Of a stretch of DNA of 49,749 nt, positions 36,417 through 44,525 are shown piece by piece. The translations under genes were made by a program, and so were the position numbers. Each line of letters opens with the position of its first letter. The stretch's first letter is position 1. Under the pieces are notes generated by a model. It was given only the letters and a program-made list of their open reading frames with translations, was not told the origin of the DNA and did not search any database. This DNA comes from Methanosarcina spelaei. Lineage in GTDB: Archaea > Halobacteriota > Methanosarcinia > Methanosarcinales > Methanosarcinaceae. The stretch spans positions 1-49,749 of the forward strand of contig NZ_LMVP01000024.1 in NCBI RefSeq assembly GCF_002287235.1, read 5' to 3'.

Positions 36417-37144
36417 TCCTCTAACTTAGTTGACTCATATTTACTTCCAGATTGTTTAGTTTAATCTTTAATTTGAATTTTCTCGATTTAATAGTTATTT
36501 TTCAAAATTTACTTGATTTGAGGTCTTTTTTACAATTTTACTACTGCCCGTCTTAGATTTTAATACAATAACTTAACCTACTGGTATTGAAAATAGGAAG
36601 CAAAAGCTAAGTTCATAGATTAAAGCTGATAAATTACTGAATCAGTTAGCAGACACAGCAAGTTCTGGTTTAGTTCCCCCTAGTTCTAGTTCGGCTTCCC
36701 CTGAAATTAGACCCCAATGCAGAAGGTGAAGAATCTGATATTCAACCACTTTTCCTGATTAAAATACATCCAGAATCCAGGAAGAGTTTTCAGACCCAAA
36801 CTATATTTCTCGAAATAATATAAAATCGCATGCCTGAGAGAATTCAGCTTTTTATGTTTCTACAGAACTGTCATAACATTATAAATCAGGTATATTCTAC
36901 AGGCTGTCATAACATTATAAATCAGGTATTAACTACATAACTGGAAATTACATTTGGCGTAATACCTGAGTTTAATATAGTCCCATGAATTTTTAAAAAA
37001 TTGCAGGCTGTAATAAAATTTTAAATCTTTAGTGAATTAACCAGTTTAATTCGATAAGCATAGTAAGTAGCGATAAAAAATAGTTAGCAATCAAAAACGC
37101 CAGTTTAGTAACTTAAAACGGAAAAAGGATCAAAGGATCCTTTC
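36417..37144. other. long spacer with a 26-bp direct repeat
   Basis: 728 bp between two minus-strand genes. CTGTCATAACATTATAAATC plus AGGTAT occurs at 36868-36893 and 36904-36929 (period 36). The area 36417-36600 is AT-rich and presumably holds the promoter of the siroheme protein gene. No reading frame supported. Confidence 0.55.
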
Positions 37145-37528
37145 TTATTGCTGTTTTCTCATCCTTTCCAGAAATCCGTTAAGCCCTGCTTTATGCCTGG
37201 CTTCATCCAGAGATGCCTTCTCAAAGAAAAGAGCAGCTTTTGTATTACCTTCCTTTCTGGCTAATTCTGCAGCTTCAGCTTTCTCAATTTCGGCTTTACG
37301 CTCTCCTTCAAACATCATTTCCAGATTTTCAAGAGTTGTTTCTTTAACAAGTCCCAGGATTTCAGCTACCTCGGTGGCGTGCCAGGCTTCATCCATGGCG
37401 ACCTGACGAAGATAAACCGCAACATCCGGAAATCCTTCTCGCTCAGCGATCTTTGACATTGCAAGATACCAGCCAACTTCAGTAGTTTCTCCTTTAAATG
37501 TGTTTTTTAAGATTTCTTCAAGAGTCAT
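37145..37528 (-). CDS. rubrerythrin-like di-iron protein
   Basis: 127 residues from ATG 37528 (MTLEEILKNTFKGETTEVGW); a GTG start ten codons upstream is possible but GGTGATTT lies just before the ATG. It is a ferritin-like four-helix bundle with the carboxylate pattern E-x2-Y-x-MSKIAEREG, DEAWHATE and DEARHK, giving two E/D-x2-H metal motifs. Classical rubrerythrin has a C-terminal rubredoxin domain (two CxxC pairs), which is absent. The protein probably detoxifies peroxide or senses oxygen or iron, which are common roles for this family in anaerobes. It is a solitary gene. Confidence 0.85.
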   Translation of the reverse strand: MTLEEILKNTFKGETTEVGWYLAMSKIAEREGFPDVAVYLRQVAMDEAWHATEVAEILGLVKETTLENLEMMFEGERKAEIEKAEAAELARKEGNTKAALFFEKASLDEARHKAGLNGFLERMRKQQ

Positions 37529-37640
37529 TAAATCACCATTTCTTTTTAAAATAACCAATTTTATAGTTTAAACATAGAGTAGTCTTTGAATTTAAGTTTT
37601 AGCCACAGTTGATGTCAATACCAGAACTTGATCTTATTTC

Positions 37641-37724
37641 GATCTCATTTTTCTATCTCGTCTTTCTATCTCGTCTTTCTATCCGTCTTTCTATCTCATT
37701 TTAATCTCATCTTTCTATCTCGCC
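37641..37724. repeat. TCTATCTCGTCTT-type tandem repeat
   Basis: About six imperfect units of CTATCTCGTCTTT in the spacer upstream of the rubrerythrin-like gene (37529-38066). Another unrelated array follows at 37902. Confidence 0.75.
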
Positions 37725-37901
37725 AGCGACTTAAGACTAACATATCTGGGAGTAACGTGAGGAGGAATAAGATTTCTGAACTAGAACAATGAAGAAACTA
37801 CAAGGAAGAAAAACAAAAAGCAAAAGCTAAAACAGGAAGGACTGAAATGGGAAAAAGAAATGACAATAAAACCGAAATAAACCACAAAAAGACCGAAGTA
37901 T

Positions 37902-38018
37902 AATAAGAACGAAGCACAATAAGAACGAAGCATAATAAGAACGAAGCATAATAAGAATGAAGCACAATAAGAACGAAGCACAATAAGAACGAAGCATAAT
38001 AAGAATGAAGCATAATAA
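37902..38018. repeat. 16-bp tandem array (GAACGAAGCACAATAA type)
   Basis: About seven to eight copies of a 16-bp unit, GAACGAAGCAYAATAA, with C/T variation at two positions and one GAATGAAG variant. The array ends 49 bp before the broken ferredoxin gene. Frames across it are repetitive and not called. Confidence 0.85.
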
Positions 38019-38066
38019 AACCATTGCACACCACAATGAAGCCAGAACACACTAAAAATAATCTGC

Positions 38067-38261
38067 ATGAAAATATATATTGATGAGAAGAAATGTACAG
38101 GCTGTTGTAAATGAAAAGCTGCCTGCCCAAAAGATCCAGGTTTTATCCAATAGCAAAAAAGATAGAAGCAACGTCTGCGTTTTAAAGGACCATCTTATTA
38201 CCTGGGTTGCAGAATGTATGTAACTGTCTGCATGGAAGAAACAATCACCCTTGAAAACTGA
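38067..38261 (+). pseudogene. 2[4Fe-4S] ferredoxin, multiply inactivated
   Basis: ATG 38067 opens MKIYIDEKKCTGCCK, then a TGA replaces a Cys codon (expected CTGCGKCKAACP) and the frame resumes KAACPKDPG. Translation in three successive frames recovers FYPIAKK, DRSNVCVLKDHLIT, then GCRMYVTVC and METITLEN up to TGA 38259-38261. The pattern requires three single-base deletions (in a T-run at about 38137, an A-run at about 38152 and near 38205), whose sum restores the frame, plus one nonsense change and losses of Cys (MCVTVCP has become MYVTVCM). It is clearly a former ferredoxin of about 65 residues, now dead. It overlaps the region just upstream of trmJ. Confidence 0.75.
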
Positions 38262-38283
38262 TTTTAAAAAAGGATTGAGAAAT

Positions 38284-39042
38284 TTGTCACTTAAGATTCG
38301 TATAGTACTTGTAGAGCCCATGTATCAGGGAAATGTCGGATCTGTTGCACGAGCAATGAAAAACTTTGGATATACTGACCTGGTGCTTGTAAATCCCTGT
38401 AAACTAGAAGGAGAAGCAAGAGCCATGTCATCGCATGCAAGAGATATCCTTGAAGGAGCAAGAATTGCCTCAACGATTGAAGAGGCTGTAAAAGGCGCAA
38501 ACCTGATGATAGGAACTACAGGGGTGGCAAGCCTGAAAACCGGGGAACATATTCGTCTTCCGCTTTATACCTCCAGAGAACTAAAAGAGAGACTGAAAGA
38601 TTACAGCGGAACAATTGCAATCCTTTTCGGACGAGAAGATACCGGTTTCCGGAACGATGAGCTCAAAAGTTTTGATATGCTTTTTACAATCCCAGCTTCT
38701 GAGATATATCCGATTATGAATCTCTCACACGCTGTTGCAGTGGTGCTTTACGAACTCTCGGACCTGGAAGGAGGAAACAGTCCCCTTGCCGACGGACTTG
38801 ACCTCCAGCTTTTATACGAACATCTGGAGGAGCTGCTGGAGGAAATCGATTATCCTCCTCATAAAAAAGATAAAACTTTTCTGATGCTGCGGAGAATTTT
38901 TGGAAGGGCAGGGTTAACTCCCAGGGAAGTTCAGACTTTGAGGGGTATAATCAGAAAAACCGAGCGAAAAATGGGATATGCATTAAACGAGCCTGAGGGC
39001 CAGGAAACAGAAGCTTCGGCAAGTATAGAAAAGTTCATATGA
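38284..39042 (+). CDS. trmJ: TrmJ-type tRNA (nucleoside-2'-O-)-methyltransferase (SPOUT family)
   Basis: 252 residues from TTG 38284 (AGGA at 38271-38274, nine bases before); an in-frame TTG at 38251 is possible. SPOUT-fold RNA methylase: IRIVLVEPMYQGNVGSVARA (N-terminal motif), YTDLVLVNPC, MIGTTGV, ILFGREDTGF and the C-terminal knot motif IPASEIYPIMNLSHAVAVVLY. Archaeal TrmJ methylates the ribose of Cm32 in tRNA anticodon loops with S-adenosylmethionine. Residues 170-252 form a helical C-terminal extension typical of this family. The mcm gene follows on the same strand. Confidence 0.85.
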   Translation: MSLKIRIVLVEPMYQGNVGSVARAMKNFGYTDLVLVNPCKLEGEARAMSSHARDILEGARIASTIEEAVKGANLMIGTTGVASLKTGEHIRLPLYTSRELKERLKDYSGTIAILFGREDTGFRNDELKSFDMLFTIPASEIYPIMNLSHAVAVVLYELSDLEGGNSPLADGLDLQLLYEHLEELLEEIDYPPHKKDKTFLMLRRIFGRAGLTPREVQTLRGIIRKTERKMGYALNEPEGQETEASASIEKFI

Positions 39043-39162
39043 GAATAAACCTGTTTTTACATCAGAATTTGTGATACCTATTATTACTTTTTTTAAATCC
39101 TTTTTCAGACAAAAACCGTAACGACAAATGAAAGTTTTGCCTAAAGCCAGATAGAGAATGAT

Positions 39163-41265
39163 ATGACTGAAACAGAAAGCAAGTGGGATGAAAAGCTAAA
39201 GAGGTTTTTTAAAGACTATTACTGGAATGAAATCCTCCAGCTTGCAAATGAGTATCCGGATCAGCGAAGCCTTAGCGTGGATTTTACGGATATTGAAAAA
39301 TTTGATAGAGAGCTTTCAAAAGAATTTCTTGACCACCCAGAAGAACTTATAAAGGCGGCTGAAGCTGCCCTGATAGAAATTGACCTTCCTGTAGAAAAAA
39401 ACCTGGAAGAGGCTCATGTAAGGGTAATAAAAACTCCAAACCGAATATCTATAAGGGAGTTAAGGAGCAAGCACCTCTCACGCTTTATTGCAATCGAGGG
39501 TATGATAAGGAAAGCAACTGAGGTTAGACCGAGAATTACCAAAGCAGCTTTTGAATGCCTCAGGTGCGGATATCTTACTTTTGTGGACCAAAACAGCTTC
39601 AAGTTCGAGGAGCCATTTGCAGGTTGCGAAGGCGAGAACTGCGGAAAGAAAGGACCCTTTAAGGTAAGGATAGAGGACTCTACCTTTATAGATGCACAGA
39701 AACTGCAAATCCAGGAGTCACCCGAAAACCTGAAAGGAGGTTCCCAGCCCCAGAGTCTTGAGGTTGACTCGGAAGACGACCTGACAGGAGATGTCACACC
39801 AGGAGACAGGGTTATAATTAACGGAGTCCTTAAATCCAGACAGCGTACTCTCAAAGATGGAAAATCTACCTTTTATGACCTTGTGTTAGAAGCAAATTCC
39901 ATAGAGCACCTGGATAAGGACTATGACGAACTCGAAATAACTTCTGAAGATGAAGAAGATATCCTTGAACTTTCCCGTGATCCTGAAATCTATGGTAAAA
40001 TTGTTAGCTCTGTTGCACCTTCGATCTACGGATACGAGGACATAAAAGAGGCACTCGCCCTTCAACTGTTTTCTGGAGTTGTGAAAAACCTTCCTGACGG
40101 TTCCAGAATAAGGGGCGATATACATATTATGCTTGTAGGAGACCCTGGAATTGCAAAATCCCAGCTCCTGCGTTATGTGGTCAAACTCTCTCCCAGAGGC
40201 GTGTTTACTTCAGGGCGGAGTGCGTCAGCAAGCGGTTTGACTGCAGCAGCCGTAAAAGACGACCTTAACGACGGAAGATGGACAATCGAAGGCGGTGCCC
40301 TTGTCATGGCTGATATGGGAATTGCTGCTGTTGACGAAATGGACAAAATGAAAACCGAGGATAAAAGCGCCCTACACGAGGCAATGGAACAGCAGACGAT
40401 AAGTATTGCCAAAGCGGGAATTATTGCTACGCTTAAATCCAGATGTGCTCTTTTGGGAGCTGCAAATCCGAAATACGGGCGTTTTGACCGGTATGAAGGC
40501 CTTGCAGAGCAGATAAGTATGCCGCCTGCACTGCTTTCACGTTTTGACCTTATCTTTGTTTTGCTCGATACTCCTGACCATAACCTGGACACAAAAATTG
40601 CGAACCATATTATACAGTCTCATTATGCAGGAGAACTCTTTGAGCAGCGTGAAAAACTTCCTGGGTCCCGTATAAAGGAAGATTTTGTCAAAGCCGAAAT
40701 GGAGGTAATTGAACCCGTCATACAGCCTGAAATAATGAGAAAATACGTTGCATATGCCCGGAAAAACGTGTTTCCTGTAATGGAGGAAGATGCAAGGGCT
40801 CATCTTATAAAATTCTATACGGATCTCAGAAAAACCGGAGAGAGCAAAAACACTCCTGTACCCGTAACTGCCAGGCAGCTTGAAGCACTTGTTCGCCTCT
40901 CGGAAGCAAGCGCAAGAGTCCGCCTTAGCAATACAGTCACACTTGAAGACGCAAAAAGAACTATCCGAATTACTATGAACTGCCTGAAAAATGTAGGTGT
41001 TGACCCTGAGACCGGAGCCCTTGATGCGGATATACTTGCATCTGGCACAAGTATGAGCCAGAGAAACAAGATAAAAACCCTCAGAGATATAATTAAAAAG
41101 GTAAGTGAAAAACATCCGGGAGCTAAAGCCCCTCTCGAAGAGGTTTATGCAATAGCTGAAAGCGAACACGGGATTGATAGAGTTCATGCTGAAGAGAACA
41201 TTAAGAAAATGAAACAAAGGGGAGACCTGCTTTCTCCGGATCAAAATCATATAAGACTTGTTTAA
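39163..41265 (+). CDS. mcm: replicative DNA helicase MCM
   Basis: 700 residues, archaeal minichromosome maintenance helicase. Parts in order: an N-terminal helical and OB domain with a zinc site (Cys132, 135, 155, 160), a double-hexamer-forming region, the AAA+ core and a C-terminal winged helix. Walker A is GDPGIAKSQ with Lys332, Walker B is AAVDEMDKM with Asp391/Glu392, the sensor-1 region is AAANPKYGR and the arginine finger is LLSRFDLIF. It unwinds DNA at the replication fork as a homohexamer. Length and domain content are normal. The stop codon TAA forms the first bases of a tandem array that fills the following spacer. Confidence 0.96.
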   Translation: MTETESKWDEKLKRFFKDYYWNEILQLANEYPDQRSLSVDFTDIEKFDRELSKEFLDHPEELIKAAEAALIEIDLPVEKNLEEAHVRVIKTPNRISIRELRSKHLSRFIAIEGMIRKATEVRPRITKAAFECLRCGYLTFVDQNSFKFEEPFAGCEGENCGKKGPFKVRIEDSTFIDAQKLQIQESPENLKGGSQPQSLEVDSEDDLTGDVTPGDRVIINGVLKSRQRTLKDGKSTFYDLVLEANSIEHLDKDYDELEITSEDEEDILELSRDPEIYGKIVSSVAPSIYGYEDIKEALALQLFSGVVKNLPDGSRIRGDIHIMLVGDPGIAKSQLLRYVVKLSPRGVFTSGRSASASGLTAAAVKDDLNDGRWTIEGGALVMADMGIAAVDEMDKMKTEDKSALHEAMEQQTISIAKAGIIATLKSRCALLGAANPKYGRFDRYEGLAEQISMPPALLSRFDLIFVLLDTPDHNLDTKIANHIIQSHYAGELFEQREKLPGSRIKEDFVKAEMEVIEPVIQPEIMRKYVAYARKNVFPVMEEDARAHLIKFYTDLRKTGESKNTPVPVTARQLEALVRLSEASARVRLSNTVTLEDAKRTIRITMNCLKNVGVDPETGALDADILASGTSMSQRNKIKTLRDIIKKVSEKHPGAKAPLEEVYAIAESEHGIDRVHAEENIKKMKQRGDLLSPDQNHIRLV

Positions 41266-41398
41266 GTTTAAGGTTTGTTTAAGTTTAAGGTTTGTTTAAA
41301 TCTAAGATTTGCTTAAGTTTAAGGTTTGTTTAAATCTAAGATTTGCTTAAGTTTAAGGTTTGTTTAAATCTAAGATTTGCTTAAGTTTAAGGTTTGTT
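41263..41398. repeat. 17-bp/34-bp higher-order tandem array starting at the mcm stop codon
   Basis: Eight 17-bp units, alternating TAAGTTTAAGGTTTGTT and TAAATCTAAGATTTGCT after two copies of the first type. The 34-bp pairs begin at 41280, 41314, 41348 and 41382. The first unit supplies the TAA stop of mcm. The array is intergenic otherwise; each unit starts with TAA, so it blocks readthrough in several frames. Confidence 0.92.
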
Positions 41399-41426
41399 TA
41401 AACGAAACGAAGCAAAACGCTGAAAG

Positions 41427-41455
41427 TTCCAGGATCTTTTTTCCAGATCCTGGAA
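41427..41455 (+). terminator. hairpin downstream of mcm
   Basis: An 11-bp perfect stem (TTCCAGGATCT/AGATCCTGGAA) with a T-rich 7-nt loop. The T-run is in the loop rather than after the stem, so it is a structured element with a likely but not certain role in ending mcm transcripts. Confidence 0.4.
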
Positions 41456-41547
41456 AGTAAAAAAGCCTGCACAACACATACATAGCGATTATGTGAGAAC
41501 GGTTAAGCTGTAAATACTAAAAGGCAATACTATTTAAAAGGGAGAAT

Positions 41548-41838
41548 ATGTATATAAAGATATATAAAAATGGGGAGCATGTGCTTGTTGCAGCCTGCGA
41601 TAAGGAAGTGCTCGGTAAGACCCTGAAATGCGGCAAGACCGTAGTGGAGATCAGCAGGGCCTTTTATGAAGGGAAATACGTTTCCGAAGAAGAATTCAAA
41701 AAAGCTCTTGAGGGAGCTACGACTGCAAATCTCTTTGGAGAAAAAACAATCAATCTTGCTATAAAATGCGAGTTAATAGATCCGGACTCCGTAATAATAA
41801 TTGACGGCGTACCTCATGCCCAGATCTTCAGGGTTTAA
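41548..41838 (+). CDS. DUF424-family protein
   Basis: 96 residues, start MYIKIYKNGEHVLVAACDKE, matching the DUF424 family of small archaeal proteins (usual length about 95-100). Features: a charged helix (KTVVEISRAFYEGKYVSEE), ATTANLFGEKTINLAI and a C-terminal strand DSVIIIDGVPHAQIF. AAGGGAGA precedes the ATG by good distance and a TATA-like ACTATTTAAAA lies at about 41527. It is conserved in archaea without a defined activity; proposals link it to RNA or translation. It follows mcm after the tandem array and precedes two coiled-coil genes. Confidence 0.82.
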   Translation: MYIKIYKNGEHVLVAACDKEVLGKTLKCGKTVVEISRAFYEGKYVSEEEFKKALEGATTANLFGEKTINLAIKCELIDPDSVIIIDGVPHAQIFRV

Positions 41839-41962
41839 TCCAATTGCTTATTAATCCTTGAGAAATTATAAGTCAGCGAAAGCCAAACCACTGGCTTTCA
41901 GGGCTGATTATATACCGGAACAGAACAACATATGTATAAAATAAAATACAGATTGTGATACA

Positions 41963-42586
41963 GTGACTGAGAACATTGACGAAGCCGGAATCAGAGTGCT
42001 GACAGAAGAGGAACTGATCTCCGCAGTTGTGGAAAAACATAGACGGTTTCTGGAAGAAAATAAAAAGGAGTTTAGAGAACTGGACAGCAGTTTAAACCAG
42101 GTCGAAGAAAATATAAAAAATGCAAAGAATTTCAGAACCCGGATGGAAGAGAGAAAGGAAATCCTCAAGGAAAAACGCCAGCTATTCTACCATCAGACCG
42201 AAGCACTCCTTGAAAAAGAAATCTTCCCAAAACTGGACCCGATTACTGCAAGCAGACTCAGGGAAGAGCTTAAAAAACTCAAAGGGCAGATCGAACCTGA
42301 CGAGGAACAGAAACTTAAAGATTTATTTATGCAAAACCTGCGTGAAACTATTCTGGCAGCTGGACTTGGAGAAACTGTTCTCTTGCAAGCGAATGCCAGA
42401 ATGGAGGAAGCCAGGAACTCTAATGTTGAATTAAAAGAAATAAAAAATTCTGAAAAACAGCTTGTAGAGGATGACAGCAGCAAAAGTGAAGAGATTTCTA
42501 AAAGCAAATCCCAGCATAAGTGGCTTGGCACCAGAATAAAAAACCATGAAGAGGCACTGAGCTACTGGGAAAAATTAAAAGTATAA
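41963..42586 (+). CDS. coiled-coil protein of unknown function
   Basis: 207 residues starting GTG (MTENIDEAGIRVLTEEELIS). It is helical and charged from about residue 15 to 170, with heptad-like sequence (FREL.SSLNQVEENIKNAKNF, EALLEKEIFPKLDPITASRL), then a Ser/Lys-rich tail. No enzymatic motif. It is 31 bp upstream of the larger coiled-coil gene on the same strand, so the two are likely an operon and the proteins may interact. I do not recognise a named family; homologues, if any, are expected in related methanogens. Confidence 0.68.
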   Translation: MTENIDEAGIRVLTEEELISAVVEKHRRFLEENKKEFRELDSSLNQVEENIKNAKNFRTRMEERKEILKEKRQLFYHQTEALLEKEIFPKLDPITASRLREELKKLKGQIEPDEEQKLKDLFMQNLRETILAAGLGETVLLQANARMEEARNSNVELKEIKNSEKQLVEDDSSKSEEISKSKSQHKWLGTRIKNHEEALSYWEKLKV

Positions 42587-42617
42587 CCCTTTTTCGAAAA
42601 TATACGGGTGATAGTAC

Positions 42618-43577
42618 ATGACCAACGACGTTTCAAGCACAGAAATTGCAACGGCCGACCTTTCAAACCTTAACGAACGGGAGCTGAAGGGCAAGGTAAA
42701 CGAGCTCAGGAGCAGGATAGAGAAAAGCGAAAGGCAGTTGGCATCGATTTTTAGGGAACTGAAGATTAACAGGACCGATATCGACGAGCTGAAAGAAAAG
42801 AGAGACTCTCTGAACCAACAGGTTAAGGAAAAGGTTGCAAAAGCACAGGAACTAAGAGACAAGCGGGACGAGATTAACAAAGAAATCGGTGAGTACAAAG
42901 GAAAAAGAAGTAATGTGAACTTAAAGACGCAAGAACTGTTTTCAGGAATTGCTGGACTCAAGGAACAGCGGGACGAATACAATAAATGTTCCCATGGAAG
43001 TGTGGAATCTCTCACAAAGGCTTATGAAGCCGAACTTGACGCTTTTCTTAATAAAGAACTGCCTCTTGCAGTGGAAATCAAAATATTCCAGAAACTGACT
43101 GACATAAGTAAACGCCTGCAAGCTGCAAATAAGGCAAATGAACTGCATGCGCAAATCCAGGAAAGTTATAAAGAGTCAAAAGGAATACATAAGAGAGGAG
43201 ACGAACTCCATGAAAAAATCCAGACTCTTTCAGACCAATCTCAGGCTTGCCACCTGGAAATGCTAGAAAGTTTCAAATTGGCGGATGAGATCCGCAAAGA
43301 AGCAAATACATATCATGCCCAGCTTACGGATAAAATCACAAATATAAATACGATTAAAGAAAAAATTGACCCGCTTAAGACCAGTATTGCTAATAACCGG
43401 AAGGCACTCTCTTTATATTTAGAAAGGTTAAAAGATCTGCAACTTACCAAAGAAGAGCACAAAGTAAGCCAGAAACATAACGATGCCCGTGAAAAACTTC
43501 AGAAAAACGCTCGTATGAGCCTTGAAGATCTTAAGCTCCTTATCGAGAAAGGGGACGTTAAATTCTCCAATGATTAA
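42618..43577 (+). CDS. large coiled-coil protein (COG1340-like)
   Basis: 319 residues, nearly all coiled coil: an N-terminal KVNELRSRIEKSERQLASI segment, long heptad stretches (about 40-110 and 160-300), a break with CSHGSVESLTKAYEAELDAF at about 125-145, and a C-terminal ALSLYLERLKDLQL. The overall pattern agrees with the archaeal coiled-coil proteins grouped under COG1340, which are sometimes mis-annotated as phosphoserine phosphatase. GGGTGATAGTAC before the ATG is a good Shine-Dalgarno. The function is unknown; it may tie RNA- or DNA-linked factors together, since the neighbours are trmJ and mcm. Confidence 0.7.
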   Translation: MTNDVSSTEIATADLSNLNERELKGKVNELRSRIEKSERQLASIFRELKINRTDIDELKEKRDSLNQQVKEKVAKAQELRDKRDEINKEIGEYKGKRSNVNLKTQELFSGIAGLKEQRDEYNKCSHGSVESLTKAYEAELDAFLNKELPLAVEIKIFQKLTDISKRLQAANKANELHAQIQESYKESKGIHKRGDELHEKIQTLSDQSQACHLEMLESFKLADEIRKEANTYHAQLTDKITNINTIKEKIDPLKTSIANNRKALSLYLERLKDLQLTKEEHKVSQKHNDAREKLQKNARMSLEDLKLLIEKGDVKFSND

Positions 43578-43635
43578 AAATTCGTGAAATTCAGAGGCCG
43601 GAGACAAAAATCAGTTTCATTAAAAATATCCCCGG

Positions 43636-43860
43636 TTTACTCCATTTAAATAATTTTCCTTTATATCTACAAAAAATGACATTCTATTTACTCTATTTAA
43701 TATTTTTATTTGTATCTACAAAAAATGGCTTTCCATTTACTCTATTTAAATAATTTTATTTCATTACTTGATTAAAATCCTTTGTTATTTCATAAATCGA
43801 TTTTTCCTAAATCAATTTTTCCTAAATCAATTTTTCCATAAAGTCTTCCCATAAAGTCAC
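43636..43860. repeat. tandem repeats in the convergent spacer
   Basis: Three imperfect units of about 50 bp (starts at 43636, 43687 and 43736) with TTTACTCYATTTAA and ATCTACAAAAAATG in common, followed by ATTTTTCCTAAATCA repeats (about 43799-43840) and a TAAAGTC doublet. They lie between the converging coiled-coil operon and the S-layer-type gene. Confidence 0.75.
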
Positions 43861-43868
43861 TAAAAAAT

Positions 43869-44525
43869 TTATTTTCTCTTTACTTTTCCTGCAAAGAAAC
43901 CTGTTACCAGAATCATGGCTCCCATCCCAAGGAGGAAGAGAGGCATATCAAAACCTTCAGCTTGAGTTTCCAGTTCTGGGTCGGCGGAAGAGGAGGTATT
44001 ATTATTCGAAGAGTTGTCAATAGATTCGGTTGGTGTTTGAGGTACAGGAAGCCTGGGATCAATATACTGGTACACAGGTGAAAATTTCACAAGTACCCCA
44101 TCCGCTCCTTCATATATCGTATCTACGGTAAGGTTAAGAATTTTGGTAGAGTTCTGAGAATATACAAACTGAGATCCTTCAGTAACGATATCATCCTGAA
44201 GGGGAACTCCGTTTCTACTAAGTTCAATCCAGACTCTTTTGCCTTCGGTGTCCGCGCCTTTTACGTAAAGTTGATAATCCTGTAAAAAATTATGGGAATA
44301 TCCTGACCTGATATATATTTCCTCTCCATTGATAGCAATAATGGAAAGACTGGATTTATCGGCAGGAATAATGGAAAATTTTTTTTCGTTATCAGCAGCA
44401 GCTAAAACAGGTGTTATCGAGTAAAAGACTGAGAAGCATAAGGAAATAAGAAGGAAAAAAGAAAATATGGAAACAAGGTTTATCCTCTTAATTTCCTTTC
44501 TTCTCTTTTCATCTGGAACGCGCAT
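43869..44525 (-). CDS. single-domain S-layer-family surface protein with C-terminal anchor
   Basis: 218 residues from ATG 44525; TTG 44543 is the alternative. The gene overlaps the birA stop by 17 bp. A signal peptide (LVSIFSFFLLISLCFSVFYS) is followed by one Methanosarcina S-layer-type domain: GYSHNFLQDYQLYVKGADTE, KRVWIELSRNGVPL and TILNLTVDTIYEG, a pattern seen in the duplicated domain of the major S-layer protein. A Ser/Asn/Thr-rich linker (glycosylation sequons NNSS, NNTS) leads to a C-terminal membrane span, MPLFLLGMGAMILVTGFF, with a basic end KVKRK. Full S-layer proteins have two such domains, so this is a half-size relative, perhaps a minor envelope protein. Co-transcription with birA is likely. 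Confidence 0.78.
   Translation of the reverse strand: MRVPDEKRRKEIKRINLVSIFSFFLLISLCFSVFYSITPVLAAADNEKKFSIIPADKSSLSIIAINGEEIYIRSGYSHNFLQDYQLYVKGADTEGKRVWIELSRNGVPLQDDIVTEGSQFVYSQNSTKILNLTVDTIYEGADGVLVKFSPVYQYIDPRLPVPQTPTESIDNSSNNNTSSSADPELETQAEGFDMPLFLLGMGAMILVTGFFAGKVKRK

Noticed and set aside
37902-38018. CRISPR array
   Set aside because: Repeats are 16 bp and contiguous with no spacers; a simple tandem array. None of the other arrays has unique spacers between repeats either.
37781-38130. Three minus-strand frames with repeated FLLCFVLI motifs
   Set aside because: All arise from the 16-bp array in three frames; low-complexity artefacts.
39163-41265. Intein in mcm
   Set aside because: Archaeal MCM sometimes contains inteins near Walker A, but the core is continuous here at 700 residues and no splicing motif is present.
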